Shown here in pieces: positions 51,191 to 63,232 of a stretch of 64,000 nucleotides of DNA; within the stretch, counting starts at the first letter, position 1; every line of letters begins with the position of its first letter. A program made the translations under genes and the position numbers. The notes below the pieces were generated by a model that was not told where the DNA came from, made no database searches, and was given only the letters and a program-made list of their open reading frames with translations. Source of the stretch: Janthinobacterium lividum (GTDB lineage Bacteria; Pseudomonadota; Gammaproteobacteria; Burkholderiales; Burkholderiaceae_D); contig NZ_JAAOLY010000004.1 in assembly GCF_011601275.1 (NCBI RefSeq), positions 1-64,000 of the forward strand. Reading direction: 5' to 3'.

Positions 51191-52363
51191 ATGTTGCGCA
51201 AAACCCTGTTTGTTCTGGCAATCGCTTCTGCCTTGGCCGCCTGTGGCAAAGAGTCCAAAGATCCCGGCAAGGGCGGCAAGGATGGCAAGGAACAGGCGGG
51301 CGCCGCCGTCAATCTGCTCGTGTCCCCGGAAGACTTGCTGACCATCCAGAGTAATGCGCTGGCGTCGGGCCCTGTCATCACCGGTTCCGTGCAGCCGGAG
51401 CGCAATGCGGACTTGCGCGCCGAAGTGTCGGCCGTGGTGATCCAGGTGCTGAAGGAAAACGGTGAAATCGTCAAACGGGGCGACGTGCTCGTGCGCCTGG
51501 ACGAGACGGCCATCCGCGACAGTCTCAATTCGGCCGAGGAAGCCAGTCGCGCCTCGAGCCAGGTGCTGGAACAGTCCGAACGCATGTTCCAGCGCATGAA
51601 AACCCTGCGCGCTTCGGGCATGACGTCGACGCAGGCGCTGGAAGACGCGGAAATCCGCCGCAACAATGCGCAAAGCGACCTGTCCGCCGCGAAAAGCCGC
51701 GCCGCCCAGGCCCGCCAGCAGCTGCAGCGCACCCTCGTACGCGCGCCGTTCGACGGCATCGTGAGCGAGCGCAAGGTATCGAATGGCGATACGGCGCAAA
51801 TCGGCAAGGAATTGATCAAGGTCATCGATCCGACCAGCATGCGCCTCGAAGGCCTGGTGTCGGCCGACAAGATCGGCGTCGTCAAGGTGGGCCAGCCCGT
51901 GCTGTTCCGCATCAATGGCTATCCGGGCCAGGATTTTGCGGGCAAGGTGCGCCGAGTCGATCCTGCCGCCAACGCCGTCACGCGCCAGGTGGCCGTGCTG
52001 GTCGATTTTAACGACAAAGAACAGCCGCGCGTGGCCGGCCTGTATGCGGAAGGGCGCATCGAGACGGAAACCGTCAGCGCGCTGATGATCCCCGACTCGG
52101 CGCTGGTGAAGGCGGGCGACGTCACGTACACGTGGAAAGTCAAGGACAAGGCCTTACATAAAGTCAACTTGCGCATCGGCGCGCGCGACGTACGCACGGG
52201 CCAGTGGGAAGTGCAAAGCGGCCTGGCCAGCGGCGACACCGTGCTGCGCACGCCTGGCTCGACCTTCAAGGATGGGCAGAAAGTGGAATTGACGGCAGCC
52301 AAGGCCGTGCCCGCCGCCGCCGTGGCCAGCAGCAGCGCCGCAGTTGCCGGTAAAGGAAACTAA
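51191..52363 (+). CDS. RND efflux periplasmic adaptor lipoprotein
   Basis: 390 residues. Lipoprotein signal LFVLAIASALAAC (lipobox LAAC), then a charged Gly/Lys linker, the lipoyl half-motif (ADLRAEVSAVVIQVLKENGE, RAPFDGIVSERKVSNGD), a coiled-coil hairpin and beta-barrel. It couples the inner-membrane RND pump to an outer-membrane channel. The ATG at 51191 follows a GGAG SD; longer in-frame starts would destroy the signal peptide. The pump gene begins three bases after its stop. Confidence 0.94.
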   Translation: MLRKTLFVLAIASALAACGKESKDPGKGGKDGKEQAGAAVNLLVSPEDLLTIQSNALASGPVITGSVQPERNADLRAEVSAVVIQVLKENGEIVKRGDVLVRLDETAIRDSLNSAEEASRASSQVLEQSERMFQRMKTLRASGMTSTQALEDAEIRRNNAQSDLSAAKSRAAQARQQLQRTLVRAPFDGIVSERKVSNGDTAQIGKELIKVIDPTSMRLEGLVSADKIGVVKVGQPVLFRINGYPGQDFAGKVRRVDPAANAVTRQVAVLVDFNDKEQPRVAGLYAEGRIETETVSALMIPDSALVKAGDVTYTWKVKDKALHKVNLRIGARDVRTGQWEVQSGLASGDTVLRTPGSTFKDGQKVELTAAKAVPAAAVASSSAAVAGKGN

Positions 52364-52366
52364 GCC

Positions 52367-55300
52367 ATGTTCCTTTCCGATTTCAGTATCAAGCGGCCCA
52401 CCGCCACCATCGTGCTGATCCTGGCGATGATGTGCGTCGGCTTGCTGGCGCTCAAGAAACTGCGCGTCAACCAGAATCCGGACGTCGAAGTGCCCTTCAT
52501 CGTCGTCAGCATTCCTTACCCTGGCGCCTCGCCCGATACGGTCGAGCGCGAAGTGGTGAACCGCCTGGAAAAATCGCTGCAAAGCATTTCCGGCGTGACC
52601 GAAGTCAACAGCGATTCGAATGAAGGTTCGGCCAGCATCTTCCTGAAGTTTTCCTTCAATACCAATTTGATCGAAGCGTCCGACAATATCCGCAATGCGA
52701 TTGCCGCCGTGCGCTACAAGTTGCCGACGGAAATGCGCGAGCCTATCTTGCAGCGCATCGACCCGGCGGCCGAACCGATCATGCAACTGGCGCTGTCGTC
52801 GAATTCGCAAAGCCATGCGGAAATTTCGCGCCTGGCCGAAGACGTGCTGTCGGACCGTTTCCGCACCGTCGATGGCGTGGCGCTGGTCAACGTGGGCGGT
52901 TCGCTCAAGCGCGAACTGTCCGTGCTGCTGCGGGCGGAAAAATTGCGTGAATACAATGTGTCCGTCAGCGACGTCGTGACCGCCTTGCGCAACCAGAATA
53001 CGAACGCCCCCGTGGGCAAGGTGCGCGGTACCCTGGACGAGAAAAGCATCCGCCTCGTGGGCCGCATCGAGTCGCCAGCCGACTTCGAGAAAGTGGTGAT
53101 CAAGCGCCGCGGCGAGGAAATCGTGCGCCTGGCGCAAGTGGCCACCATCGAGGATGGCTTTGCCGAAGTCAACAGCCTGAGCATGCGCAGCGGCAAGCCC
53201 AACGTGGGCATTTCGATCACCCGCGTGCGCGACGCTTCCACCGTCAGCGTGGCCAACAAGATCCGCGACATGGTGGCGGAAATCAACAAGACCTTGCCGA
53301 AGGGCACTTTGTTGCAGGTGACGCGCGACGGCGGCGAAAACGCCCAGCACAGCCTGAACAATGTGATCGAATCGCTGGTGCTGGGCGCCGTGCTGACGAT
53401 CTTCGTCGTCTACGCTTTTTTGAACTCGTGGCGTTCGACCCTGATCACGGCGCTGAGCCTGCCCACGTCCGTCATTGCCGCCTTCATCGCTGTGTGGCTG
53501 TGCGGCTTTACCCTGAACTTCATGACCCTGCTGGGCCTGTCGCTGGCCATTGGCGTGCTGATCGATGACGCCATCGTCGTGCGTGAAAACATCGTGCGCC
53601 ACATGCAGATGGGCAAGGACCGCCGCACGGCCGCGCTGGAAGGCACGGCCGAGATCGGCATGGCCGTGGCCGCCACGACCTTCTCCATCATCGCCGTCTT
53701 CATTCCCGTGGCTTTCATGCCCGGTATCTCCGGCGAATGGTTCCGTCCGTTTGCCTTGACTGTGACGTGCTCGGTGCTCGTCAGCCTGGGCATCTCGTTT
53801 ACGCTCGACCCGATGCTGTCGGCCTACTGGGGCGACCCGGTCGAGGAACACTCGGCGCCGAAAAAAGGCATCGGCCGCGTGCTGGAAAGATTCAATCACT
53901 GGTTCGACCACCAGGCCGACCGCTATGGTCGCGTGATCGCCTGGGCCTTGCATCACCGCCGCTGGATGGCCGTCATCGCCTTCGGCAGCCTGCTGGGCGC
54001 CATCGTTCTGCACGCTATGCATGGCGGCACGAGTTTCCTGCCTGCATCCGATTCGGGCAACCTGATGATCAATGTGCGCACGCCATCGTCGAGCAGCATC
54101 GAGTATTCGCGTTTGAAACTGGAAGCGGCGGCCGTGCTGGCCCGTACCTTGCCTGAAACCAAGGATACCAACAGCTCCATCAATGCGGGCGGCGGACGAG
54201 TCTATGTCGACATCGGCAAGCGCAACACCCGCAAGCGTTCGGCCAAGGAAATCGCGGTCGAGCTGCGCGAGAAGATGTCGCGTCTGGTGGGCGCCGAATA
54301 CGTGGTGCAGGATGACTTGAGCAACGGTTCGCAAAAACCGATCCAGGTGGAATTCACGGGCCCTGATTCGCGGAAACTGATGGAAATCACGAATGCCTAC
54401 ATGGACAAGCTGCGCGCCATTCCTGGCGCCGTCGACGTGGGCCTGTCCGAGCAGGATCCGAAGAACGAGCTGCAGATTGAGCTCAACCGTGGCTTGGCCA
54501 ACTCGATGGGCATTTCCGTCAACGACGCGGCGCAATCGTTGCGCGTGGCGTTTGCCGGCGTGGAAGTGGGCGACTGGGTCGATCCGACGGGCGAGACGCG
54601 CGACGTAGCCGTGCGCCTGCATCCCGACGACCGCGTGGCGTCGGAAAACATCGAGCGCCTGCCGATCAGCGTGACGGGTACGTCGCAAATGGTGCCGCTC
54701 GACCAGATCGCCACCATTACCATGGGCAAGGGTCCGTCCGGCATCGAGCACAAGAATGGCAAGCGCACGATCACCGTGTCGGCCAATGCGCAGGGTCGCT
54801 CGAATGGCGAAGTGACGAGCGACGCCATGAAACTGGCCAACTCCATCGACTTCCCGCCCGGCTACGGCCTGGCGCTGGGCGGCGCGGGACAAGACCAGCA
54901 AGAGCTGTTCACGGAAATGCTGATCGCACTGGTGATGGGTATCGGCCTGATGTATTTGATCCTGGTGATGCAGTTTGGTTCCTTCACGGCGCCGGTGGCC
55001 GTGATGATGTCCTTGCCGCTCAGTCTGATCGGCGTGGTGGTGGCGCTGGTGATCACGAACAATACGCTCAACCTGATGAGTTTTATCGGCATCATCATGC
55101 TGATGGGCCTGGTCGCCAAGAACGCCATCCTGTTGCTCGACGCGGCGCGCAAGCGCGAGGAAGAGGGCCATGGCCGCGAAGACGCGCTGATGTATGCGGG
55201 CCGCATGCGTCTGCGCCCGATCCTGATGACGACGTTCGCGCTGATCGCCGGCATGTTCCCCGTGGCGCTGGGCCTGGGCGAGGGTGGCGAGTTCTACCGT

Positions 55301-55588
55301 CCATTGGCGATCGCCATCATCGGCGGCACCATCACCTCGACGATTCTGACCCTGCTGGTCGTACCAACTTTCTATGACAGCATCGAGATCGCCCGCGATG
55401 GCGCCGTTGCCAAGTTCCACCGCCGCGCCGCGCGCATGCCCGTGGCTTTTGCCATGATATTGACCTTGCTCGAGTGCGTGCTGACCTTGCTGATGGTGCG
55501 CTTCGTCTATCGCATGCTGAAGAGGGCCGTGCTGTTCCTGATGGGACGCCGCACGCCGAAAGCGGCGTCGGTCAGCCTGCAAAAGTAA
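52367..55588 (+). CDS. RND (AcrB/MexB-type, HAE1) efflux permease
   Basis: 1073 residues: N-terminal FSIKRPTATIVLILAMM, two large periplasmic loops, proton-relay segment LSLAIGVLIDDAIVVREN in helix 4 with adjacent aspartates, and the second-half MGLVAKNAILLLDAARKR. Exports amphiphilic compounds by proton antiport. After the usual last helix (TSTILTLLVVPTFYDSI) there is an extra ~80-residue tail with another hydrophobic stretch (MPVAFAMILTLLECVLTLLM). No outer-membrane channel gene is adjacent. Confidence 0.94.
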   Translation: MFLSDFSIKRPTATIVLILAMMCVGLLALKKLRVNQNPDVEVPFIVVSIPYPGASPDTVEREVVNRLEKSLQSISGVTEVNSDSNEGSASIFLKFSFNTNLIEASDNIRNAIAAVRYKLPTEMREPILQRIDPAAEPIMQLALSSNSQSHAEISRLAEDVLSDRFRTVDGVALVNVGGSLKRELSVLLRAEKLREYNVSVSDVVTALRNQNTNAPVGKVRGTLDEKSIRLVGRIESPADFEKVVIKRRGEEIVRLAQVATIEDGFAEVNSLSMRSGKPNVGISITRVRDASTVSVANKIRDMVAEINKTLPKGTLLQVTRDGGENAQHSLNNVIESLVLGAVLTIFVVYAFLNSWRSTLITALSLPTSVIAAFIAVWLCGFTLNFMTLLGLSLAIGVLIDDAIVVRENIVRHMQMGKDRRTAALEGTAEIGMAVAATTFSIIAVFIPVAFMPGISGEWFRPFALTVTCSVLVSLGISFTLDPMLSAYWGDPVEEHSAPKKGIGRVLERFNHWFDHQADRYGRVIAWALHHRRWMAVIAFGSLLGAIVLHAMHGGTSFLPASDSGNLMINVRTPSSSSIEYSRLKLEAAAVLARTLPETKDTNSSINAGGGRVYVDIGKRNTRKRSAKEIAVELREKMSRLVGAEYVVQDDLSNGSQKPIQVEFTGPDSRKLMEITNAYMDKLRAIPGAVDVGLSEQDPKNELQIELNRGLANSMGISVNDAAQSLRVAFAGVEVGDWVDPTGETRDVAVRLHPDDRVASENIERLPISVTGTSQMVPLDQIATITMGKGPSGIEHKNGKRTITVSANAQGRSNGEVTSDAMKLANSIDFPPGYGLALGGAGQDQQELFTEMLIALVMGIGLMYLILVMQFGSFTAPVAVMMSLPLSLIGVVVALVITNNTLNLMSFIGIIMLMGLVAKNAILLLDAARKREEEGHGREDALMYAGRMRLRPILMTTFALIAGMFPVALGLGEGGEFYRPLAIAIIGGTITSTILTLLVVPTFYDSIEIARDGAVAKFHRRAARMPVAFAMILTLLECVLTLLMVRFVYRMLKRAVLFLMGRRTPKAASVSLQK

Positions 55589-55630
55589 TACCGGGCCAAG
55601 GCCAGCTTATGCTGCGCCGTGGTATTGCAA

Positions 55631-55658
55631 GAGCCTTCCTCGGAAGGCTCTTTTTTTT
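55631..55658 (+). terminator. Rho-independent terminator of the RND operon
   Basis: Stem GAGCCTTC / GAAGGCTC with a CTCG loop, then eight T, 43 bases after the permease stop. Confidence 0.93.
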
Positions 55659-55666
55659 GCCTGGGC

Positions 55667-56041
55667 TTAACTGCTGCGCGGCGGCGTCGTGCCCGTGCCG
55701 GTACCTCCAGTGCCCGTCCCCGTGCCAGTTCCTGTACCAGTTCCCGTGCCCGGCGTGGTGCCGTTCGGTGGCGTGGTTGGCGGCGTCGTCGTGCCATCGG
55801 GGTTGGTGGTGCCCGGCGTCATGCCTGGCGTGGTGGTGTCCGGCGTCGTGGCGCCCGATGTACCGCTGGTCCCGCTGGTTCCACTGGTGCCGGGCGTGGT
55901 TGCCGGGTTCGTGGTGTTCGGCGAGGTGGTGGCACCGGTGCCAGTGTCGGTATCGGTACGCTTGTTACATCCGCCCAGCAGCGCACAGAGGATGGCGCTA
56001 CCGAGGACGAGCTTGCTGGTGGTCAGGAGTGGAGCCGTCAT
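55667..56041 (-). CDS. Gly/Thr-repeat lipoprotein
   Basis: 124 residues. Lipoprotein signal SKLVLGSAILCALLGGC (lipobox LGGC), then an almost purely Thr/Gly/Pro/Ser/Asn tail: GTSGTSGTSGTSG, a proline-threonine section, and (GT) repeats GTGTGTGTGTGTGG. Unstructured, surface- or periplasm-exposed. The repeated GTG/ACC hexamers make the complementary strand encode Val-Pro repeats, a shadow frame. Function unknown; upstream is a 238-base gap without a gene. Confidence 0.7.
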   Translation of the reverse strand: MTAPLLTTSKLVLGSAILCALLGGCNKRTDTDTGTGATTSPNTTNPATTPGTSGTSGTSGTSGATTPDTTTPGMTPGTTNPDGTTTPPTTPPNGTTPGTGTGTGTGTGTGTGGTGTGTTPPRSS

Positions 56042-56240
56042 GATTGTTCCTTTTCGGTGGAAGGCTGTCGAGGAAACGCGTGCTTTGCCAGATTGTGTAT
56101 CTGGGGCAAGGCTGGCATCACTTGCAAAATTTAGAGTGGGTGGGCGGGCGCAGGTTCGCCGCAGTTACAAAATGATCGGTGCTGAGAGGGGGCGGAAAGC
56201 GATTGGTTTGACGTAGCGCAAACCTGTAGTAGACAACTTT

Positions 56241-56270
56241 GAAACGGCCAGGACTGTGTGCCCTGGCCGT
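56241..56270 (-). terminator. Probable terminator after the SAM hydrolase gene
   Basis: Minus strand stem ACGGCCAGG / CCTGGCCGT with a nine-base loop, followed by only TTTC. It lies ten bases after the gene end; the short T run makes it a moderate call. The rest of the gap 56042-56240 shows no ORF I trust. Confidence 0.6.
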
Positions 56271-56279
56271 GGGCCATGC

Positions 56280-57203
56280 TTATTTCGACGATGAAACCTT
56301 GCTCACTTCCACTTCCCAATCCACGCCCGATCCGACGTGGTGTTTGGCGGCAAAGTCGCCCTGGCTGATGGCCACGGCCACGTCGAGCAGGCTGTTCAGG
56401 TAGACGAGGGGCTTGCCCTTGGCTACGCCGCCAAACGTGTGCTCGAATGGGGCCGTGACCTTGGCTACTTGCTTGCCCTTGTGCAGGATGCGCACTTGCA
56501 GTGGATCGTGCAGTTTTACCTGCAATTCATCGAGCAGGGATTTCGGGATATTCGTCCACACATTGCCGTATTTCACGTCCAGCACGGGCACGATGCCGCG
56601 GATGGTATTGCCGTCGCGTACAGGTTTCTGATACGCGATTTTCACCACAGATTCGCTCGGCAATTGCGGGCCCACCTGTTCATAGCTGATGGCGCCCGAC
56701 GCCAGGCGCGCACCGACATAGGCGTACACGTCGCGGCCATGGAAAGTGTACGACTCGGCGGAGCCTGCCAGGCGGTTGACTTTTTCATCGATTTCGCGCA
56801 GTTCGGCTACGCCGTCGCGCTCGGCGATCAGGGTAAATAGGCCATTGTCCGGTCCCACGAAGTAGCGTCCGCCCTTGGTTTTCAGCACCACCGACTTGCG
56901 GTTGGTCCCCACGCCCGGGTCGATGACGGACACAAAGACTGTGCCTTGCGGCCAGTAATTGGCCGTCTGGTACAAACGGTAGGCGCCCAGCCAGATATCG
57001 TAGTCGGGAATCTGGTGCGTCAGGTCCGAAATGGTCAGCTGGGGATCGACGCCATAGGCCACGCCATGCATGGCGGACACGGCGCCATCGGCCGTGCCGA
57101 AGTCCGTCATCAGCACCAGCGGCGCGGCAGCCTGGGCGGCGGACAGCATGAGGGCGCTCAGGCAGGCGCTGGCGACGAGGTGGGAGATTTTCTTCATGAT
57201 CAT
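56280..57203 (-). CDS. SAM hydrolase / SAM hydroxide adenosyltransferase (DUF62 family) with a signal peptide
   Basis: 307 residues. DUF62 signatures: LMTDFGTADGAVSAMHGVAYG, VFVSVIDPGVGTNRKSVV, GRYFVGPDNGLFTL, and the catalytic-histidine segment YTFHGRDVYAYVGARLASG. Family members hydrolyse S-adenosylmethionine to adenosine and methionine (or halogenate it). Unlike most, this one begins with a signal peptide, KKISHLVASACLSALMLSAAQA, predicting a periplasmic location. First ATG (57203) has GGAAAG five bases upstream. It lies 17 bases after a TonB-dependent receptor gene, so the two form an operon. Confidence 0.88.
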   Translation of the reverse strand: MIMKKISHLVASACLSALMLSAAQAAAPLVLMTDFGTADGAVSAMHGVAYGVDPQLTISDLTHQIPDYDIWLGAYRLYQTANYWPQGTVFVSVIDPGVGTNRKSVVLKTKGGRYFVGPDNGLFTLIAERDGVAELREIDEKVNRLAGSAESYTFHGRDVYAYVGARLASGAISYEQVGPQLPSESVVKIAYQKPVRDGNTIRGIVPVLDVKYGNVWTNIPKSLLDELQVKLHDPLQVRILHKGKQVAKVTAPFEHTFGGVAKGKPLVYLNSLLDVAVAISQGDFAAKHHVGSGVDWEVEVSKVSSSK

Positions 57204-57220
57204 GGGTTCTTTCCGTGGCG

Positions 57221-59719
<2,499 letters not shown>

Positions 59720-59831
59720 GGCGGTGTCCTTTGGGCTCGATTAGTGTTCGTATGGAAACAGTTGCAATGAGCTTAAGGGAGGCGCCCGCCAGCGCTAACG
59801 ATTCTTTCTGGATATGCTTATGCTGTTGTTT

Positions 59832-60710
59832 TTATGCCGCCAGATTGCGCAGCAGCGCGGGAATCTCGGCCGGGATTTCGCGCGCCAGGTAGCCGAGGAT
59901 GCCGAAGCGCAGAGCAAGCTGTTCGCCTGCCAGCGCATGCAGGGCGATGCCCCAGGCGCACGCCTGCTGCAACGGCGCGCCGCGCGCCGCCAGGCCCGTG
60001 ATGATGCCGGCCAGGGTATCGCCGGAACCGGATATGGCCAGGCCGATATTGCCGCCTGCGTGCGTCCAGCTGGTGCCATCGGGCATGGCGATGACGGTCA
60101 GCGCGCCTTTCAGGGCGACGATGGCATTCCAGCGCCGCGCCGCGTCCATGGCGCAGGCATGCGGGTCGGCCAGCACGGCGTCCTTCGACAGGCCCATCAA
60201 CTGGGCCAGCTCGCCCGCATGCGGCGTCAGCAGCACGGGCTGGTCGAAGCGGAAGTGCGCGGGCTTGCGCACCACTTGCATGGCGCAGGCGTCGAGGATC
60301 AAGCGGCTGTCGGCAAACAGGGGCAGCAAATGGCGCATCAGTTCGCAGCTGGCGGCCGTGTCGCACATGCCTGGCCCGACGAGCACGGCGTCCACCTTGC
60401 CGGCCAGCGGCGCCAGCTGGTGTTGCGCTTCGTGCCGGAAGCCGCCTTGCGCCGTTTCGTCCAGGCCGATGACCCGCGCTTCGGGCATGGCGATGGCTAC
60501 TTGCGCCGCCACCGACGCGCCCGTCGCCAGGGTCAGCTTGCCCGCGCCCGCGCGCAGGGCGGCCGTGGCGGCCAGCAGGATCGCACCCGGCATTTCCGCC
60601 GAGCCGGCGACGATCAGCAAATGGCCGCGCACTTCCTTGTCGCCATCGGGCTGCGGCATGGGCAACGGCCAGGAACGCAGCAGGGTAGGGGTGATGTCGG
60701 TGGTGTCCAT
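59832..60710 (-). CDS. nnrD: ADP-dependent NAD(P)H-hydrate dehydratase
   Basis: 292 residues of the ribokinase-like CARKD family: GHLLIVAGSAEMPGA, VGPGMCDTA, VLLTPHAGELAQLMG, and the catalytic ISGSGDTLAGII. It repairs hydrated NADH/NADPH. The epimerase half (NnrE), often fused N-terminally, is absent, so the partner must be encoded elsewhere. It lies 18 bases after a histidine phosphatase gene and probably shares its transcript. Confidence 0.93.
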   Translation of the reverse strand: MDTTDITPTLLRSWPLPMPQPDGDKEVRGHLLIVAGSAEMPGAILLAATAALRAGAGKLTLATGASVAAQVAIAMPEARVIGLDETAQGGFRHEAQHQLAPLAGKVDAVLVGPGMCDTAASCELMRHLLPLFADSRLILDACAMQVVRKPAHFRFDQPVLLTPHAGELAQLMGLSKDAVLADPHACAMDAARRWNAIVALKGALTVIAMPDGTSWTHAGGNIGLAISGSGDTLAGIITGLAARGAPLQQACAWGIALHALAGEQLALRFGILGYLAREIPAEIPALLRNLAA

Positions 60711-60728
60711 GCATGGCCTCCGAAAAAA

Positions 60729-61493
60729 CTAGGATTTGGGCGCGGCCGGCATGTCGGGCTGGGCCGTGACAGGTGTGCCCGATTCGACCAAAGGCGCGAC
60801 GAAGTTGCACAGGTCCAGCTGCAGCTTGCCGTGCTTGCCCAGGGCGGGATTGAAGGCGTACGAGGTGACGCCGCAGTTGGGCACGTCGGCCGCCTTGTCG
60901 ATGGCCAGGATGGCTTGCTCGTCGCAGCGCTCGAGCAGGTAGCGGAAGCAATTGACGATGACCTGGTGGCCGACGATCAGCACCCGTTCTCCCCGGTATT
61001 CGCGGGTGATGGTATCGAGCACGCTGCGCAGGCGCAGGATCACGTCGCACCAGCTTTCACCGCCCGGCGGGCGGAAGTAAAACTTGCCCACGTGCTGGCG
61101 CTGCTCATGCAGTTCAGGGTATTTGCTGGCGATGCCGTGCACAGTCAGGCGGTCGAGGATGCCGAATTCCTTTTCGCGCAGGCGCTCGTCGGCCACCACG
61201 GAGTTCAAGCTGTCCTCATCGATGCGCGCCAGCACGGCTTGCGCCGTCTGCTGCGCCCGTACGTAAGGCGAGTACAGCACGACGGTCGGTCGTTGTTCAG
61301 CGGGGAGGGTGGCGAACCAGTCGCCCAGGGCTTGCGCCTGGCGGGTACCAAGCTCGGAGAGGGGGACGTCGACATCGCGCTCGGCGATGGCGATCAACAG
61401 CTGCTTTTCCGCTTCGGCGGCATCGCGCGCCACGTTGCCGGCACTTTGGCCGTGACGCACGATCCAGATTTGCTGCGGCCATTTCTGTTCCAT
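60729..61493 (-). CDS. Histidine phosphatase (phosphoglycerate mutase-like) family protein
   Basis: 254 residues. Catalytic motif IVRHGQSAGN at the N-terminus and the second histidine in LIVGHQVIVNCFRYLL; ADERLREKEFG matches the family mid-section. Acts on a phosphomonoester; the substrate is unknown. The ATG at 61493 has a GAGG SD four bases upstream; the open frame continues far upstream through a non-homologous region. First gene of a two-gene unit with nnrD. Confidence 0.9.
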   Translation of the reverse strand: MEQKWPQQIWIVRHGQSAGNVARDAAEAEKQLLIAIAERDVDVPLSELGTRQAQALGDWFATLPAEQRPTVVLYSPYVRAQQTAQAVLARIDEDSLNSVVADERLREKEFGILDRLTVHGIASKYPELHEQRQHVGKFYFRPPGGESWCDVILRLRSVLDTITREYRGERVLIVGHQVIVNCFRYLLERCDEQAILAIDKAADVPNCGVTSYAFNPALGKHGKLQLDLCNFVAPLVESGTPVTAQPDMPAAPKS

Positions 61494-61573
61494 CGCCTCG
61501 CGCCTTTCTCTGTATTTATGAGGAATAAATATAGACGAAAGCGGCAAGGCGCGGCGCGCAGCTCGATAGGCTC

Positions 61574-62974
61574 TTAAGCGGCGTGTTCGGCCTCGTCCAG
61601 GTCGGGGGCGTCGTCGCTGTTGTAGACGGCCAGGTCGGTCTGTCCCATGACCCGGCTGGTGACGGTGCCGGCCGTGATCGAGCCGCTCACGTTCAATGCT
61701 GTACGGCCCATGTCGATCAGCGGTTCGACGGAGATCAGCAAGCCGGCCAGCGCGACGGGCAAGTCCATCGCCGACAGCACGATCAGGGCGGCAAACGTGG
61801 CGCCGCCGCCCACGCCGGCTACGCCGACGGAACCGATGGTGATGATGGCCAGCAAGGGCAGCAGGAAGCTGATGGTGAAGGGATCGACGCCGACGGTCGG
61901 GGCGATCATGACGGCCAGCATGGCCGGATAGATGCCGGCGCAACCGTTCTGGCCGATGGTCGAGCCGAACGACGCGGCGAAGTTGGCGATGCCTTCCGGC
62001 GTGCCCAGGCGCTGGGTTTGCGTCTGCACGCTCATCGGGATCGAACCGGCGCTGGTGCGCGAGGTGAAGGCGAAGGCCAGTACGGGGAAGACTTTTTTCA
62101 CGAAGCGCAGCGGGTTCAGCCCCACGCCGGCGATGATGGCCAAATGCACGAGGAACATCAATATCAGCGCGCTGTACGAGGCGACGACAAAGTTGATCAA
62201 TTTCAAGATGTCTGTGTAGCTGGACGAGGCCACCACTTCAAACATCAGCGCGAACACGCCGTACGGCGTCAGGCGCAGCACCAGGGTGACCATGCGCATG
62301 ACGATGGCGTGCGCCACTTTCATGAAGTGCTCGAAGGAGGTGAAGATTTCCGGCTTTTTCGTCGCGATGCCCGTGGCCGAGATGCCGATGAAGATCGAGA
62401 ACACGACCACGGCGATGGTCGACGTCTTGCGCGCGCCCGTCATGTCGAGGAAGGGATTGGTCGGCACGAAGCTGACCAGCAGTTTCGGCAGGGACAGGGC
62501 TTTCGCCGTTTCCAGCGAGCCTTGCAGCTGTACGCCGCGCGCCACTTCGGCGGCGCTCGAGGTCAGGCCCACGGCCGTCAGGCCGAACAGCTTGGCCATC
62601 AAAATGCCCAGCGCGGCGGCGACCGTCGTGGTGATGAGCAGGGTACCGATGGTCAGCGCGCTGATCTTGCCCAGCGAGCTCGCGTCCTTGAGTTTCAGGA
62701 TGGCGGAGATGATGGAGACCATGATCAGCGGCATGATGATCATTTGCAGCAGTTTGACGTAGCCGCTGCCGACGATGTCGATGTATTCATTGGTGCCCGC
62801 GATGATGGGCGAGCCGGCTCCATACAGCGCTTGCGCCGCCGCGCCCAGCAGCACGCCCAGGCCCAGGCCCGTGAAGACGCGCACGGTAAACGTCGCGTGC
62901 TTGCGTTGCTGATGGAACATGAAAGCGAAGACGAGCAACGCAACGAGCAGGTTCAGGATGATGTTAATTGCCAT
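61574..62974 (-). CDS. tcyP: L-cystine transporter (TcyP type, DAACS family)
   Basis: 466 residues, a sodium/proton:dicarboxylate-type symporter: eight helices plus two re-entrant loops, with MIIMPLIMVSIISAI, TSRTSAGSIPMSVQTQTQRLG (hairpin loop 1 region) and GSVGVAGVGGGATFAALIVL. TcyP-type members import L-cystine. The ATG at 62974 follows an AAGG SD at six bases; the track frame extends 30 codons further. Separated by a 258-base divergent gap, with a palindrome ACTGTACAGT at 63064-63073. Confidence 0.9.
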   Translation of the reverse strand: MAINIILNLLVALLVFAFMFHQQRKHATFTVRVFTGLGLGVLLGAAAQALYGAGSPIIAGTNEYIDIVGSGYVKLLQMIIMPLIMVSIISAILKLKDASSLGKISALTIGTLLITTTVAAALGILMAKLFGLTAVGLTSSAAEVARGVQLQGSLETAKALSLPKLLVSFVPTNPFLDMTGARKTSTIAVVVFSIFIGISATGIATKKPEIFTSFEHFMKVAHAIVMRMVTLVLRLTPYGVFALMFEVVASSSYTDILKLINFVVASYSALILMFLVHLAIIAGVGLNPLRFVKKVFPVLAFAFTSRTSAGSIPMSVQTQTQRLGTPEGIANFAASFGSTIGQNGCAGIYPAMLAVMIAPTVGVDPFTISFLLPLLAIITIGSVGVAGVGGGATFAALIVLSAMDLPVALAGLLISVEPLIDMGRTALNVSGSITAGTVTSRVMGQTDLAVYNSDDAPDLDEAEHAA

Positions 62975-63232
62975 GAGGGGCCTTATCTTGGTTTTATTCG
63001 AGACTGCAGAGAGCACTTTACTACAAGTCATTGCTACCCCAGCCTGGGGCGAAAGGGCAAGCACTGTACAGTACTATGGGGGCGTTTTGCGCCATACCGC
63101 TGCGAATATTACGCTATATAAATATGCTCCACAGGCATAAGCCTTCCGTATGATTGTGAAAAGGTAGATTTCATGCCAGCATGGCACGTTTGGTGGTTTG
63201 CTCATCTGGCGCGTTATTTTTTAAGGAAAAAG

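Noticed and set aside
52154-55582. Minus-strand open frame of over 1,100 codons opposite the RND permease
   Set aside because: Composition is His/Gln/Arg-rich with no homology; the sense frame is a clear RND permease.
55689-56216. Plus-strand Val-Pro repeat frame
   Set aside because: Direct consequence of the Gly/Thr repeats on the other strand; the minus frame has a lipoprotein signal and the plus frame has no SD.
59720-59831. Possible cobalamin or SAM riboswitch before the TonB receptor
   Set aside because: The gap is only 112 bases, has no B12-box-like or SAM-type core, and no convincing fold.
63064-63073. ACTGTACAGT as an SOS (LexA) box
   Set aside because: The CTGT and ACAG halves are directly joined without the spacing LexA requires; left as an unassigned palindrome.
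61583-63121. Plus-strand long frame across the cystine carrier
   Set aside because: Gly/Asp/His-rich antisense translation of a membrane protein; no start signal.
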